NCBI GenBank assembly: GCA_028291265.1
Contig: JAQGIK010000085.1
Span: forward strand, 1 to 51,104
Direction: 5' to 3'
From: Caulobacter sp.
GTDB taxonomy: Bacteria; Pseudomonadota; Alphaproteobacteria; Caulobacterales; Caulobacteraceae
Length of the DNA: 51,104 nucleotides
Shown here: piece by piece, positions 29,738-37,308 of the stretch
Layout of the letters: every line of letters begins with the position of its first letter
Numbering within the stretch: the stretch's first letter is position 1
The notes under the pieces: model-generated
Database searches by the model: none
What the model was told of the DNA's origin: nothing
The model's input: the letters and a program-made list of their open reading frames with translations, nothing else
Translations under genes and position numbers: made by a program

Positions 29738-29753
29738 CGTGGACAGAGCCCTC

Positions 29754-29779
29754 CGGTTGCGCGACGCTGGCCGCAACCG
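29754..29779 (+). other. Perfect 8-bp hairpin just before the tail sheath ribosome site
   Basis: CGGTTGCG (29754-29761), a 10-base loop and CGCAACCG (29772-29779) form a perfect stem. The ribosome site GGGGAG begins one base after it, and the tail sheath ATG is at 29795. No T-run follows. It may end the thioesterase message or shape translation of the sheath gene. Confidence 0.45.
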
Positions 29780-29794
29780 TGGGGAGCCAAGCCG

Positions 29795-31249
29795 ATGTCC
29801 ATTTCGCCGACCTATCCGGGCGTCTACGTCACCGAGACGCCGACCGCCCGCGCGGCGCTCGGCGCCGTTCCCACCAGCCTGACCGTCTTCATCGGCCGCG
29901 CCCCCATGGGCCCGGTCGCGGCGCCGACGCCCTGCAACAGCCTGGCCGACGCGCACCGGCAGTTCGGCCCGGACTGGACCGGCCTGCCGATGGGCCAGAG
30001 CCTGTCGGACTTCTTCGTCAACGGCGGCGGCGCGGCGCTGGTCGTCCGGCTGGCGGCCAAGGGCGCCGTCGCGGCCGGCCTGCAGCTCGATGGCCTGCCG
30101 CTCGTCGCCGCCGACCCCGGCGCCTGGGGCAAGAGCCTGACCGCCACGGTGACCGCCGTCGCCGCCGACGGGACCTTCTCGCTGGAGGCCGTGCTCGTCC
30201 TCGGCGGCCAGACCCGGACCGAAAGCTGGACCGGCCTCAGCGTCGATGCCGCCGCCGGCGCCCGGCGGATCGACCGGGTGCTGGAAACGACCTCCCAGTA
30301 TCTCCGGGTCGCGCCGGACAGTCATGGCCAGCCCGTCCTCCCGCCGACGCCGCCTTCGCTGGGCGCCACCGCCACCGGGGCCGGCGGCAAGGACAGCCCG
30401 GCGCTCAGCCCCCAGGACCTCATCGACGGCCTGTCGGCCCTGGACCAGGTCCCGATCTTCAACCTCGTCGTCATCCCGCCCGACCAGCTCGGCCAGGACA
30501 TCCCCGCCGCCGTCTGGCAGAGCGCCGCCGCCTGCTGCCAGGCCCGCCTGGCCTTCCTGCTGGTCGATCCCCCCTCCGCCTGGACCTCGGCCCGGATCGC
30601 CGCCGACCAGCAGACCGCCACGCCGCTGATGTCGCCCGGGCTCGGCCGCAACGCCGCCGTCTACTTCCCCAGCCTGGTGCACGGAACGCCGTTCCCGCCC
30701 TCCGGCGCCGTCGCCGGCGTCTATGCGGCCACCGATATGGCGCGCGGCGTGTGGAAAGCCCCGGCCGGCACAGAGGCGTCGCTCAACGGCATCGACGGCC
30801 TCAGCCTGCCCCTGACGGACGACGACAGCGGGCTCATCAACCCGGTCGGGATCAACAGCCTGCGCACCTTCCCGGTCTACGGCCCGGTGATCTGGGGCGC
30901 CCGCACCCTGGCCGGCGCCGCGGCGCTGGAGGACGACTACAAGTACGTGCCGGTCCGCCGGCTGGCCCTCTACATTGAGCAGAGCATTCAGGTCGGTTGC
31001 CAATGGACGGTGTTCGAGCCCAACGACGAAGTTCTCTGGTCGGCCCTGCGCCTGCAGATCGGGGCCTTCCTGCAGAGCCTGATGCAGCAGGGCGCCGTCT
31101 ACAGCTACACCGTCGCCTGCGACGCCACGACGACGACACCGGCCGATATGGCAGCCGGCATCGTCAACGTCCTCGTCTCCATCGCCCCGACGAAGCCGGC
31201 CGAGTTCCTGGTCATCCAGATCCAGTTGACGACGGCCGCGTCCGCTTGA
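29795..31249 (+). CDS. Phage/contractile tail sheath protein, solitary
   Basis: The 484-residue protein matches the tail sheath family of contractile phages and related injection machines. It has the N-terminal YPGVYVTET, the subunit-fold region with QSLSDFFVNGGGAALVVRL, and the conserved C-terminal block: NPVGINSLRTFPVYGPVIWG, ARTLA, YVPVRRLALYIEQSI, FEPNDEVLW and the closing strand region FLVIQIQLT. Sheath subunits polymerise around an inner tube and contract to drive it through a membrane. No tube, baseplate, spike, ATPase or capsid gene is near. Codon use is like the neighbours', so it is not a recent arrival. GGGGAG precedes ATG 29795. Confidence 0.9.
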   Translation: MSISPTYPGVYVTETPTARAALGAVPTSLTVFIGRAPMGPVAAPTPCNSLADAHRQFGPDWTGLPMGQSLSDFFVNGGGAALVVRLAAKGAVAAGLQLDGLPLVAADPGAWGKSLTATVTAVAADGTFSLEAVLVLGGQTRTESWTGLSVDAAAGARRIDRVLETTSQYLRVAPDSHGQPVLPPTPPSLGATATGAGGKDSPALSPQDLIDGLSALDQVPIFNLVVIPPDQLGQDIPAAVWQSAAACCQARLAFLLVDPPSAWTSARIAADQQTATPLMSPGLGRNAAVYFPSLVHGTPFPPSGAVAGVYAATDMARGVWKAPAGTEASLNGIDGLSLPLTDDDSGLINPVGINSLRTFPVYGPVIWGARTLAGAAALEDDYKYVPVRRLALYIEQSIQVGCQWTVFEPNDEVLWSALRLQIGAFLQSLMQQGAVYSYTVACDATTTTPADMAAGIVNVLVSIAPTKPAEFLVIQIQLTTAASA

Positions 31250-31361
31250 AGCGCGCCTCATGACGGCATGACAAAAGCTTCATGCTGCATGACGAGACGG
31301 TAAGTTGTAATCCGAACGTCGATCTCCCACGTACACCATCCAAGACACGGGAGATTTAGCC

Positions 31362-31481
31362 ATGAGGAAACTGTTCCTCATTTTCTGTTCATCGATGGTC
31401 CTCACCACCGCCCTGGCGGTCGCCGGACTCAGCAGCGCTCACGACAACAGCCTCTACACGACGGTGTCGCGCAGCGTCTGA
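31362..31481 (+). CDS. 39-residue exported peptide
   Basis: ATG 31362, nine bases after GGGAG, opens a 39-codon frame. The product begins MRKLFLIFCSSMVLTTALAV and has a likely signal peptidase site after GLSSA (residues 22-26). If cut there, a mature peptide of about 13 residues (HDNSLYTTVSRSV) would be released. A single cysteine (Cys9) lies inside the signal. I know no family. It follows the tail sheath gene by 112 bases in the same direction. The strong ribosome site and signal favour a real gene; its small size leaves doubt. Confidence 0.5.
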   Translation: MRKLFLIFCSSMVLTTALAVAGLSSAHDNSLYTTVSRSV

Positions 31482-31531
31482 CGCTGGCGCCTGCCTGCCC
31501 CTTGCGTTGCGTCAGGGGGCCGGGCAGGAAC

Positions 31532-31550
31532 GGCAGGGCATGGCCCTGCC
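31532..31550 (+). promoter_or_regulatory. Perfect palindrome centred on a start codon
   Basis: GGCAGGGCATGGCCCTGCC has two perfect 8-base arms, and the three loop bases are the ATG that starts the next gene. In RNA this would form a very stable hairpin hiding the start codon. Confidence 0.6.
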
Positions 31551-32553
31551 CCTTTCCATTCTCGACCTCTCGACGATCCAGGCCGGCGCTACGCCGGCCG
31601 AGGCCATTCGCCGATCCGTCGAACTGGCCAAGGCGGCCGACGCGCTGGGCTATCGCCGCTACTGGCTGGCCGAACATCACTCGACCGACTCCCACGCCGG
31701 GACCGCGCCGGAGATCCTCATCGCCGCCCTCACCCAGGCGACCAGCCGCATCCGGCTGGGCAGCGGCGCGGTGCTGCTGGCCAACTACAGCCCGCTGAAG
31801 GTGGTCGAGCAGTTCATGACCCTGGAGGCTCTGGCCCCCGGCCGCATCGATCTCGGCATCGGCCGGGCCATCGGCGGCGACGATCTTACTGGGCAAGCGC
31901 TGCGCACCGCCGGCCTGGCGTCCTTCCCGACCTTCTTCAGCCTGATGCAGTCCTGGCTGCTCGACGCCGGCGGCAAGCAGCCCTTCCCCCTCAACCATCC
32001 GGCCAAGGGCGTCCGCGCCCAGCCCTGGGGCCGCAGCCACCCCGACCTCTTCGTGCTCTGCTCCTCGGCGGCCAGCGCCGCCATCGCCGGCCAGCTCGGC
32101 GTCGGCATGGTCTACGCCGAGTTCATCACCGGCCAGGGCAGCAAGGCCGCCATCGACGCCTACCGCGCCGCCTTCCGCCCCTCGCTGTTCCGCCGCGAGC
32201 CCCACGCCGCCATCGCCATCGCCGCCTTCGCCGCCGACACCGACGCAGCCGCCCGCCGCCTCGACGCCCCCCGCCGCGCCTGGGTGGTCGGCGAGGCCGA
32301 AGGGCTGAAGGAGGCCTATCCTTCGCTTGAGGTCGCAGAGCGACGGCTGGCCGAACATTCGGGGCACAGGGCCATCGCCGAGGCCGAGGACCGCGCCCTG
32401 ATCGGCGACGGGCCGACTGTCCGCGCCGGGCTGGCCGCCAAGCTGACCGAAACCACGGCCGACGAGATCTTTGTCATCGCGGCGGGTCCGACCCTGGCCG
32501 ATCAGGTCCGCTCGCTGGAATTGATGGTCGACCCGCCTGACGCCAGAGGCTAG
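31540..32553 (+). CDS. Luciferase-like (LLM) flavin-dependent oxidoreductase
   Basis: The 337-residue protein belongs to the LLM class that uses FMN or F420 on diverse substrates. It shows the YbbO/alkanal-monooxygenase-like pattern: LPLSILDLSTIQAG at the start, YRRYWLAEHHSTDSHAGTAP (residues 45-64), RIRLGSGAVLLANYSPLKV, LAPGRIDLGIGRAIGG and VLCSSAASAAIAGQLG. The substrate is unknown. The start at ATG 31540 has AGGAA upstream but lies inside a palindrome. The in-frame TTG 31507 is the alternative and would add 11 residues. A structured inverted repeat begins right after its stop codon. Confidence 0.87.
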   Translation: MALPLSILDLSTIQAGATPAEAIRRSVELAKAADALGYRRYWLAEHHSTDSHAGTAPEILIAALTQATSRIRLGSGAVLLANYSPLKVVEQFMTLEALAPGRIDLGIGRAIGGDDLTGQALRTAGLASFPTFFSLMQSWLLDAGGKQPFPLNHPAKGVRAQPWGRSHPDLFVLCSSAASAAIAGQLGVGMVYAEFITGQGSKAAIDAYRAAFRPSLFRREPHAAIAIAAFAADTDAAARRLDAPRRAWVVGEAEGLKEAYPSLEVAERRLAEHSGHRAIAEAEDRALIGDGPTVRAGLAAKLTETTADEIFVIAAGPTLADQVRSLELMVDPPDARG

Positions 32554-32760
32554 TCGCTCTCCGCCCTTGGGGCGGAACCGTCCTTTGGCGAGCGCTGCAA
32601 GCGAGCCAAACCGAGGCGGGACTTCCACCCGGCGGAGGTGAAGGGCGGAAGCCGCCGCTAGTGGATCAGGAAACGCGCCAACCTTCGAACGCCGGTGGGC
32701 CCGCCTCCTGGTCCGTCGCTCACGCTCCGAACCGTCCTCCGCCCAGAGGGCGGAGAGCGA
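32554..32760. repeat. Structured intergenic element with inverted ends
   Basis: The 207 bases between two convergent genes begin with TCGCTCTCCGCCC and end with GGGCGGAGAGCGA, a perfect inverted pair. Each end also folds on itself (CCGCCC...GGGCGG). Between them are further inverted stretches such as GGCGAGCGCTGCAAGCGAGCC. No gene is seen inside. It differs in sequence from the element at 5166-5331 but has a similar design, and may terminate both flanking genes. Confidence 0.6.
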
Positions 32761-32773
32761 AACCGCTACGCCG

Positions 32774-33403
32774 TTATGCTTCCGCCTTCACTCCCGCGGC
32801 CGCCGCCGGACGCGCCATCATCGCATCGTACCAACGCTGCGCCGCCGCCATTTCCTCGGGGATGGCGAACCTGGCCATGCGGGAGAAGTCGATGGCGGTG
32901 GCCGCCACAATGTCGGCCATGCTGATGCGGTCGCCGGCGATGAATTCGTTGTCCTTGAGCTGGCGGTTGAAGACCTTGATGGCCCGCGTCCCGCCCGCCA
33001 GGTTGCTCTCGGCGATGGCCGGCACCTGGGTCTCCAGCGCCGCCAGGGCCGGGTGGCTGTGGCGCACGGCCATCATCAGCGGCGTCGCCAGCATCATCTC
33101 CACCCGCCGCAGCCACATCTCGAACACCGCCGCCTCCTTCGGATCGCGGCCGAACATGTTGGGCTCGGGATAGACGCTCTCCAGGTAGCGGCAGATGGCC
33201 ACCGACTCCGTGATCGTGGTGTCGTCGTCGATCTCCAGGGCCGGCACGTTGGGCAGCCCCGCCTTGGACAGGAAGCTCTTGGCCCGGTGCTCGCCCTTAA
33301 AGACGTCGAGGTTGACGATCTCGACCTGGTGGTCGCCCTTCTCGGCCAGGAACCAGCGGACACGGCGCGGATTGGGCGCGCGGAAGCTGTCGTAGAGTTT
33401 CAT
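32774..33403 (-). CDS. Glutathione S-transferase family protein
   Basis: This 209-residue protein has the thioredoxin-like N-terminal domain of GSTs: MKLYDSFRAPNPRRVRWFLAEKG, then NLPN-like GLPNVPALEID with the cis-proline at about residue 54, and the glutathione-binding ITESVAICRYLE (Glu-Ser at 66-67). The helical C-terminal domain includes FIAGDRISMADIVA. It should conjugate or reduce with glutathione in the cytosol; the substrate is unknown. It ends in the structured element at 32554-32760. The nucleoside transporter gene lies 19 bases upstream on the same strand, so the two may be one operon. Confidence 0.9.
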   Translation of the reverse strand: MKLYDSFRAPNPRRVRWFLAEKGDHQVEIVNLDVFKGEHRAKSFLSKAGLPNVPALEIDDDTTITESVAICRYLESVYPEPNMFGRDPKEAAVFEMWLRRVEMMLATPLMMAVRHSHPALAALETQVPAIAESNLAGGTRAIKVFNRQLKDNEFIAGDRISMADIVAATAIDFSRMARFAIPEEMAAAQRWYDAMMARPAAAAGVKAEA

Positions 33404-33422
33404 GGCGTTCTTCCCGTTCGTC

Positions 33423-34811
33423 TTATGATTTCGGCGCTTCGACAGCCGCCTTCGGTTGCTCGATCACCGGCGCAGGCTTGGCCGGCGGCGCCACGGCAGG
33501 CGGCGGCGCGGTGGCGGCCGGCGGCGCGTCCGCCCCGATGCCGAACAGCTCGCGCGGCATGGCCCCGACCACGGCGGCGGTCATGCAGGTGGCCAGGAAT
33601 CCGCCCAGCAGCGCCTTCCAGACCATGCCGATCACCTCGGCCCGCCGCTCGGGCATCAGCACGCCCAGCCCCGACACCGTGATCCCCACCGAGCCGACGT
33701 TGGCGAAACCGCACAGGGCGTAGGTCATGATCATCCGCGTCCGCTCGCTCATTTCGCCGGCCGGGATCTTGCCCAGCTCGATGAAGCCGATGAACTCGGT
33801 CAGCATCAGCTTGACCCCCAGCAGCCAGCCGGCCTTGCCCGCCTCCTGCCAGGGAATGCCCAGCGACCAGGCCAGCGGCGCGAACAGGATGCCGAGGATG
33901 CGCTCGACGCTGACCTTCTCGCCGCCGATGGCCGGCAGCAGGCCGAGGATCTCGTTGCCGATGGCCACCAGGGCCACAAAGACGATCAGGATGGCGCTGA
34001 TGTTCAGCACCACCATCAGGCCGTCCGCCACCCCCTTGGAGATGGCGTCGATCGAGCTCTCGTAACGCAGCAGCGAGGTGTAATCGACGTTGACCCCGCC
34101 CTCGCCCTTCTTCTCCGGCACAATAATCCGGGCCAGCAGCACCCCGGCCGGGGCCGAGACCACCGAGGCCACCAGCACGTGGGCGGCGGCATGCGGCAGG
34201 GTCGCCTTGAGCACCAGCGCATAGGCCACCATGGTCGAGCCGGCCACCGTGGCCAGGCCGACGACCATCATCATGAACAGCTCTGAGCGTGTCAGCTTGT
34301 CGAGGTAAGCCCTGATAATGATGGGGGTTTCCACCATGCCGACGAAAATATTGGCGGCCGTCGCCGTGGCCGAAGCGCCGCCCATGCCCATGGTCTTCTC
34401 GAACAGGAAGCCGAAGCCCTTGATGATCCACTTGAGGATCTTCCAGTGCCAGAGCAGCGCCGACAGGGCCGAGATCACCAGGATCAGCGGCAACACCTGG
34501 AAGGCGAAGACGAAGCCGGCGCTGGGATTGGCCACCGGATAGGGCGACGGGCCGCCGCCCAGGTAGCCGAACACGAACTGCGTGCCCTTGGCCGTGCCCT
34601 CGGCCAAGCCGTCGACCGCGCCGCTGATGCCCAGCACCACCCCCTGCAGGGCCGGCACCCCGAACAGCAGGAAGACCAGCCCGACCTGGACGGCCAGGGC
34701 CCCGATGGCCAGCCGCCAGGGGAAGGCCCTGCGGTTTTCCGACACCGCCCAGCAGATCAACAGGGTCAGCGCCAGACCGACCAGGCTCTGGGCGTTCTCA
34801 AGACGAAACAT
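33423..34811 (-). CDS. Concentrative nucleoside transporter (NupC/CNT family)
   Basis: The 462-residue inner-membrane protein matches the CNT family, which imports nucleosides with protons or sodium. Signatures are the GVVLGISGAVDGL entry, FVFGYLGGGPSPY, GMGGASATATAANIFVGMVETP (the nucleoside/ion-binding hairpin), and TEFIGFIELGK with FANVGSVGITVSGLG near the end. About 8-10 hydrophobic segments are visible. An unusual Ala/Pro-rich cytoplasmic tail of some 40 residues (APPPAVAPPAKPAPVIEQPK) follows the last helix. ATG 34811 has GGAG nearby; upstream extension to 34850 is unlikely. It is divergent from the amidase gene. Confidence 0.92.
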   Translation of the reverse strand: MFRLENAQSLVGLALTLLICWAVSENRRAFPWRLAIGALAVQVGLVFLLFGVPALQGVVLGISGAVDGLAEGTAKGTQFVFGYLGGGPSPYPVANPSAGFVFAFQVLPLILVISALSALLWHWKILKWIIKGFGFLFEKTMGMGGASATATAANIFVGMVETPIIIRAYLDKLTRSELFMMMVVGLATVAGSTMVAYALVLKATLPHAAAHVLVASVVSAPAGVLLARIIVPEKKGEGGVNVDYTSLLRYESSIDAISKGVADGLMVVLNISAILIVFVALVAIGNEILGLLPAIGGEKVSVERILGILFAPLAWSLGIPWQEAGKAGWLLGVKLMLTEFIGFIELGKIPAGEMSERTRMIMTYALCGFANVGSVGITVSGLGVLMPERRAEVIGMVWKALLGGFLATCMTAAVVGAMPRELFGIGADAPPAATAPPPAVAPPAKPAPVIEQPKAAVEAPKS

Positions 34812-35017
34812 GGTCCACTCCTGCGCGCCCCGACTCCCCGCCGGTTTCACGCGCCCCTTGCCGGCGATTGACTACGAATGGACCGTTCGGCGCAAGGCGG
34901 CGCGCCGTCTCAGGCGCATTTCGGGCAAGACCGCTTGCGGCCGGCTGCGGCCCACCGCACTCTGTTCGCTCAAGGCGCGCGTCAGACGCGTCTATCGGGA
35001 ACGACAGGGGCGAGACC

Positions 35018-36508
35018 ATGACCGAACTGACCCGCCGCGGCCTGCTGGCCGCATCCGCCGGCGCGACCGCGCTCGCCGGCTGCGCCACGGAGCTTCCGCT
35101 CACCGTCCCGGCCAACGCCGGGCCCTGGACGCCGGACGCCACCGAATGGGCCGGCCGCATCCGCAAGGGCGAGATCAGCGCCGGCGAACTGATGGACGCC
35201 ACCATCCGCAAGGCCGAAGCCCTGCAGCCGAAGCTGAACTTCATCGTCAACTCCGACTTCGACCGCGCCCTCGACAAGGCGAAAAAGGGCGGCCAGACCG
35301 GCCCCTTCGCCGGCGTCCCCTTCCTGGTCAAGGACCTCGACGACTACGTCGGCATGCCCACCCGCTCCGGCTCCCGCTGGACCCTCGGCCACCCGCCGGC
35401 CAAAAGCCAGGATGTCTACATCGACGCCTTCGAACGGTCCGGCCTGATCTTCTTCGGCAAGTCGGCGACCCCGGAATACGGCTTCCTGCCGACCACCGAG
35501 CCGATCGGCTACAACCCCACCCGCAATCCCTGGGACCCGAGCCGCAGCAGCGGCGGCTCCTCCGGCGGCGCCGCCGTGGCCGTGGCCAGCGGGATTATCC
35601 CGATGTCGCACGCCAGCGATGGCGGCGGTTCGATCCGCATCCCGGCCTCGAACTGCGGCCTGTTCGGACTCAAGCCTTCGCGCGGCCGGATGATCGATCC
35701 CTCGCCGCAGGACAAGGTGGTCGATATCAGCGTCAACCACGCCGTCACCCGCTCGGTCCGCGACTCCGCCGCCTTGTTCGCCGCCACCGAGCGCCAGGAC
35801 GGCTCCCTGCCCCCGGTCGGCCTGGTCACCGCCCCGTTGCGCCGCAAGCTGAAGGTCGGCCTGCTCTACAAGAGCGGCAACGGCAAGGACCCAAACCCGG
35901 ACGTCCGCGCCGCCGTCGACAGCACGGCCAAGCTACTGGAAGACCTCGGCCACCATGTCGAGCCGACCGACTGGCCGATCGACAGCGCCAGGTTCGGCCA
36001 GGACTTCCTGACCCTGTGGTCCTCCGGGGCCGCCCAGCTGGTCCAGGCCGTCGGCAAGGCCACCGGCCGCACCCCCGACGCCAGCATGCTGGAGCCCTTC
36101 AGCCTCGGCATGGCCCAGCTGATCTCGACCCTGCCGCCCGGCAGCCTGGAGGCCGTCATCGGCCGGCTGATCGCCAACGCCGCCGCCTACGACGCCTGGT
36201 TCGCGAAATTCGACGTCGTGCTGATGCCGGTGCTGACCAGCCCGCCCGTGCCGCTGGGTTATGTCAGCGGCGAGGTGCCGTTCGAAGTGCTGGCCGCGCG
36301 GCTGACCGACTACGTCGGCTACACGCCGCTGCACAACGTCGCCGGGGCCGCATCGATGAGCGTGCCGCTGCATTGGACGGCCGAAGGCCTGCCGGTCGGC
36401 AGCCAAGTCTGCGCCCGCCGAGGCCAGGAGAAGCTGCTGTTCGAACTGGCCTACCAGCTGGAGGCCGCCCGCCCCTGGGCCGGTCGCAGGCCGCCGATTC
36501 ATGCCTGA
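35018..36508 (+). CDS. Amidase-signature family enzyme with lipoprotein/Tat signal
   Basis: The 496-residue protein carries a twin-arginine-type signal (TRRGLLAASAGATALAGC) with a lipobox ending at Cys22, so it is likely anchored outside the cytoplasm. The amidase-signature triad is Lys105 (PFLVKDLDD), cis-Ser181 in SSGGSSGGAA and nucleophile Ser205 in SDGGGSIRIPA. Family members hydrolyse amides, including peptide amides, aryl amides and 6-aminohexanoate oligomers; the substrate here is unknown. ATG 35018 is chosen because the signal begins there; an earlier in-frame stretch is not coding-like. It is divergent from the nucleoside transporter gene. Confidence 0.92.
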   Translation: MTELTRRGLLAASAGATALAGCATELPLTVPANAGPWTPDATEWAGRIRKGEISAGELMDATIRKAEALQPKLNFIVNSDFDRALDKAKKGGQTGPFAGVPFLVKDLDDYVGMPTRSGSRWTLGHPPAKSQDVYIDAFERSGLIFFGKSATPEYGFLPTTEPIGYNPTRNPWDPSRSSGGSSGGAAVAVASGIIPMSHASDGGGSIRIPASNCGLFGLKPSRGRMIDPSPQDKVVDISVNHAVTRSVRDSAALFAATERQDGSLPPVGLVTAPLRRKLKVGLLYKSGNGKDPNPDVRAAVDSTAKLLEDLGHHVEPTDWPIDSARFGQDFLTLWSSGAAQLVQAVGKATGRTPDASMLEPFSLGMAQLISTLPPGSLEAVIGRLIANAAAYDAWFAKFDVVLMPVLTSPPVPLGYVSGEVPFEVLAARLTDYVGYTPLHNVAGAASMSVPLHWTAEGLPVGSQVCARRGQEKLLFELAYQLEAARPWAGRRPPIHA

Positions 36509-36515
36509 AAATGGC

Positions 36516-36545
36516 GAGGGGCCGTCCCCCCCGGGGCGGCCCCTC
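36516..36545 (+). terminator. GC-rich hairpin after the amidase gene
   Basis: GAGGGGCCG and CGGCCCCTC form a perfect 9-bp stem beginning eight bases after the amidase stop codon. No T-run follows, so termination would be weak or Rho-assisted. Confidence 0.4.
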
Positions 36546-36615
36546 AGTGCGCGTTCCCCCGCGCCGGGCCAGACCTTGCCCTGAGCCGGGCAGGGTTACT
36601 AGTGGGTCACGCCCC

Positions 36616-36661
36616 AAATTGAGGAATCGGTGTGCTTTTTTGTATCACCTGTTCAATTTTT
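36616..36661 (+). terminator. A/T-rich nested hairpin between amidase and DUF1801 gene
   Basis: Outer arms AAATTGA (36616-36622) and TCAATTT (36653-36659) enclose inner arms GGTG and CACC, and the structure ends in TTTTT. It is strikingly A/T-rich for this genome. On the plus strand it looks like a second terminator for the amidase gene; it is also just downstream of the convergent DUF1801 gene. Confidence 0.4.
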
Positions 36662-36676
36662 CGCGCCGCGGAACGG

Positions 36677-37051
36677 TCAGCACGCCGCCTCGTCGCGAAC
36701 GCGGATGTCCTGCAACATCGCCTCAATGACGGCGAAGTCCATCTTCTTCGGGTTCTTGTAGCGCACGCAGCCCTTGCCGCAGTCGATTCCCGGCACGGAC
36801 AGTTCCGCCGCGAACCGCAGGATGGCCTTCTGCCCGGCGTAAAAGGCGACATGCTGTTTCTGGTTGTTGAACGCCACGCCGATATCCGGCCGGCCCTTCG
36901 GGCTGTAGGCCGGCATGCCATAGCTCATCTTCTCGTCCCAGCCGGGCAGGACCTTCAGGCAGGCGTCACGCAGGCCCTGGATGTAGGGCAGCCGTTCAGG
37001 GCCGACCTCCAGCATGAAGGCATCGACGGTGGCGGCGCGGGACTGGACCAT
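36677..37051 (-). CDS. DUF1801 domain protein (second copy)
   Basis: This 124-residue protein belongs to the DUF1801 group like the one at 1510-1893. It shows a helix with YIQGLRDACLKVLPGWDEKM, the SYGMPAYSPKG segment, VAFNNQKQHVAFYAG, and PGIDCGKGCVRYKNPKKMDF. The Cys-Gly-Lys-Gly-Cys motif (about residues 90-94) and a final Cys are absent from the first copy and typical of another subgroup. No activity is known. GGAGAG precedes ATG 37051. Upstream of it lies the 11-bp tandem repeat region, which may belong to its promoter. Confidence 0.85.
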   Translation of the reverse strand: MVQSRAATVDAFMLEVGPERLPYIQGLRDACLKVLPGWDEKMSYGMPAYSPKGRPDIGVAFNNQKQHVAFYAGQKAILRFAAELSVPGIDCGKGCVRYKNPKKMDFAVIEAMLQDIRVRDEAAC

Positions 37052-37196
37052 GGCTGTCTCTCCTCGTTGCCAGATTATGGGCGACTGGGTGCGACGGTCC
37101 AGTCCGTGGGATAATGGTCCGGCGCTTCGATAAGCGCTCGCCTCCCGCCGGCCAGGGCGACCCACGACCGACCGGCGGCTCACCGAAATCTACCCG

Positions 37197-37240
37197 AAGG
37201 GCCACCCAGGGGCGACCAAAAGGCCACCCGAGGGCCACCT
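37197..37240. repeat. Four tandem 11-bp units
   Basis: Four consecutive 11-base units read AAGGGCCACCC, AGGGGCGACCA, AAAGGCCACCC and GAGGGCCACCT. The common core is (A/G)GGCCACC. The period equals about one DNA helical turn. The repeat lies about 145 bases upstream of the DUF1801 gene and about 70 bases after the acyl-CoA ligase stop, inside the 257-base gap between them. Confidence 0.7.
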
Positions 37241-37253
37241 GAGTTTTCTCAGG
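37238..37253. other. Short hairpin next to the tandem repeat
   Basis: CCTGAGTTTTCTCAGG is a perfect 6-bp stem with a TTTT loop, starting inside the last 11-bp unit. It may help end transcription of the acyl-CoA ligase gene, which stops at 37309 on the minus strand. No T-run follows on that strand. Confidence 0.35.
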
Positions 37254-37308
37254 AAGGAGCCACAAGCTGTTGAACCAACGAAATTTTCCCGAAAATCGAG
37301 GTGGTTTC

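Noticed and set aside
29795..31249. Prophage remnant around the tail sheath gene
   Set aside because: No other phage gene, integrase or attachment repeat is visible, and codon use matches the host, so I call only a solitary sheath gene.
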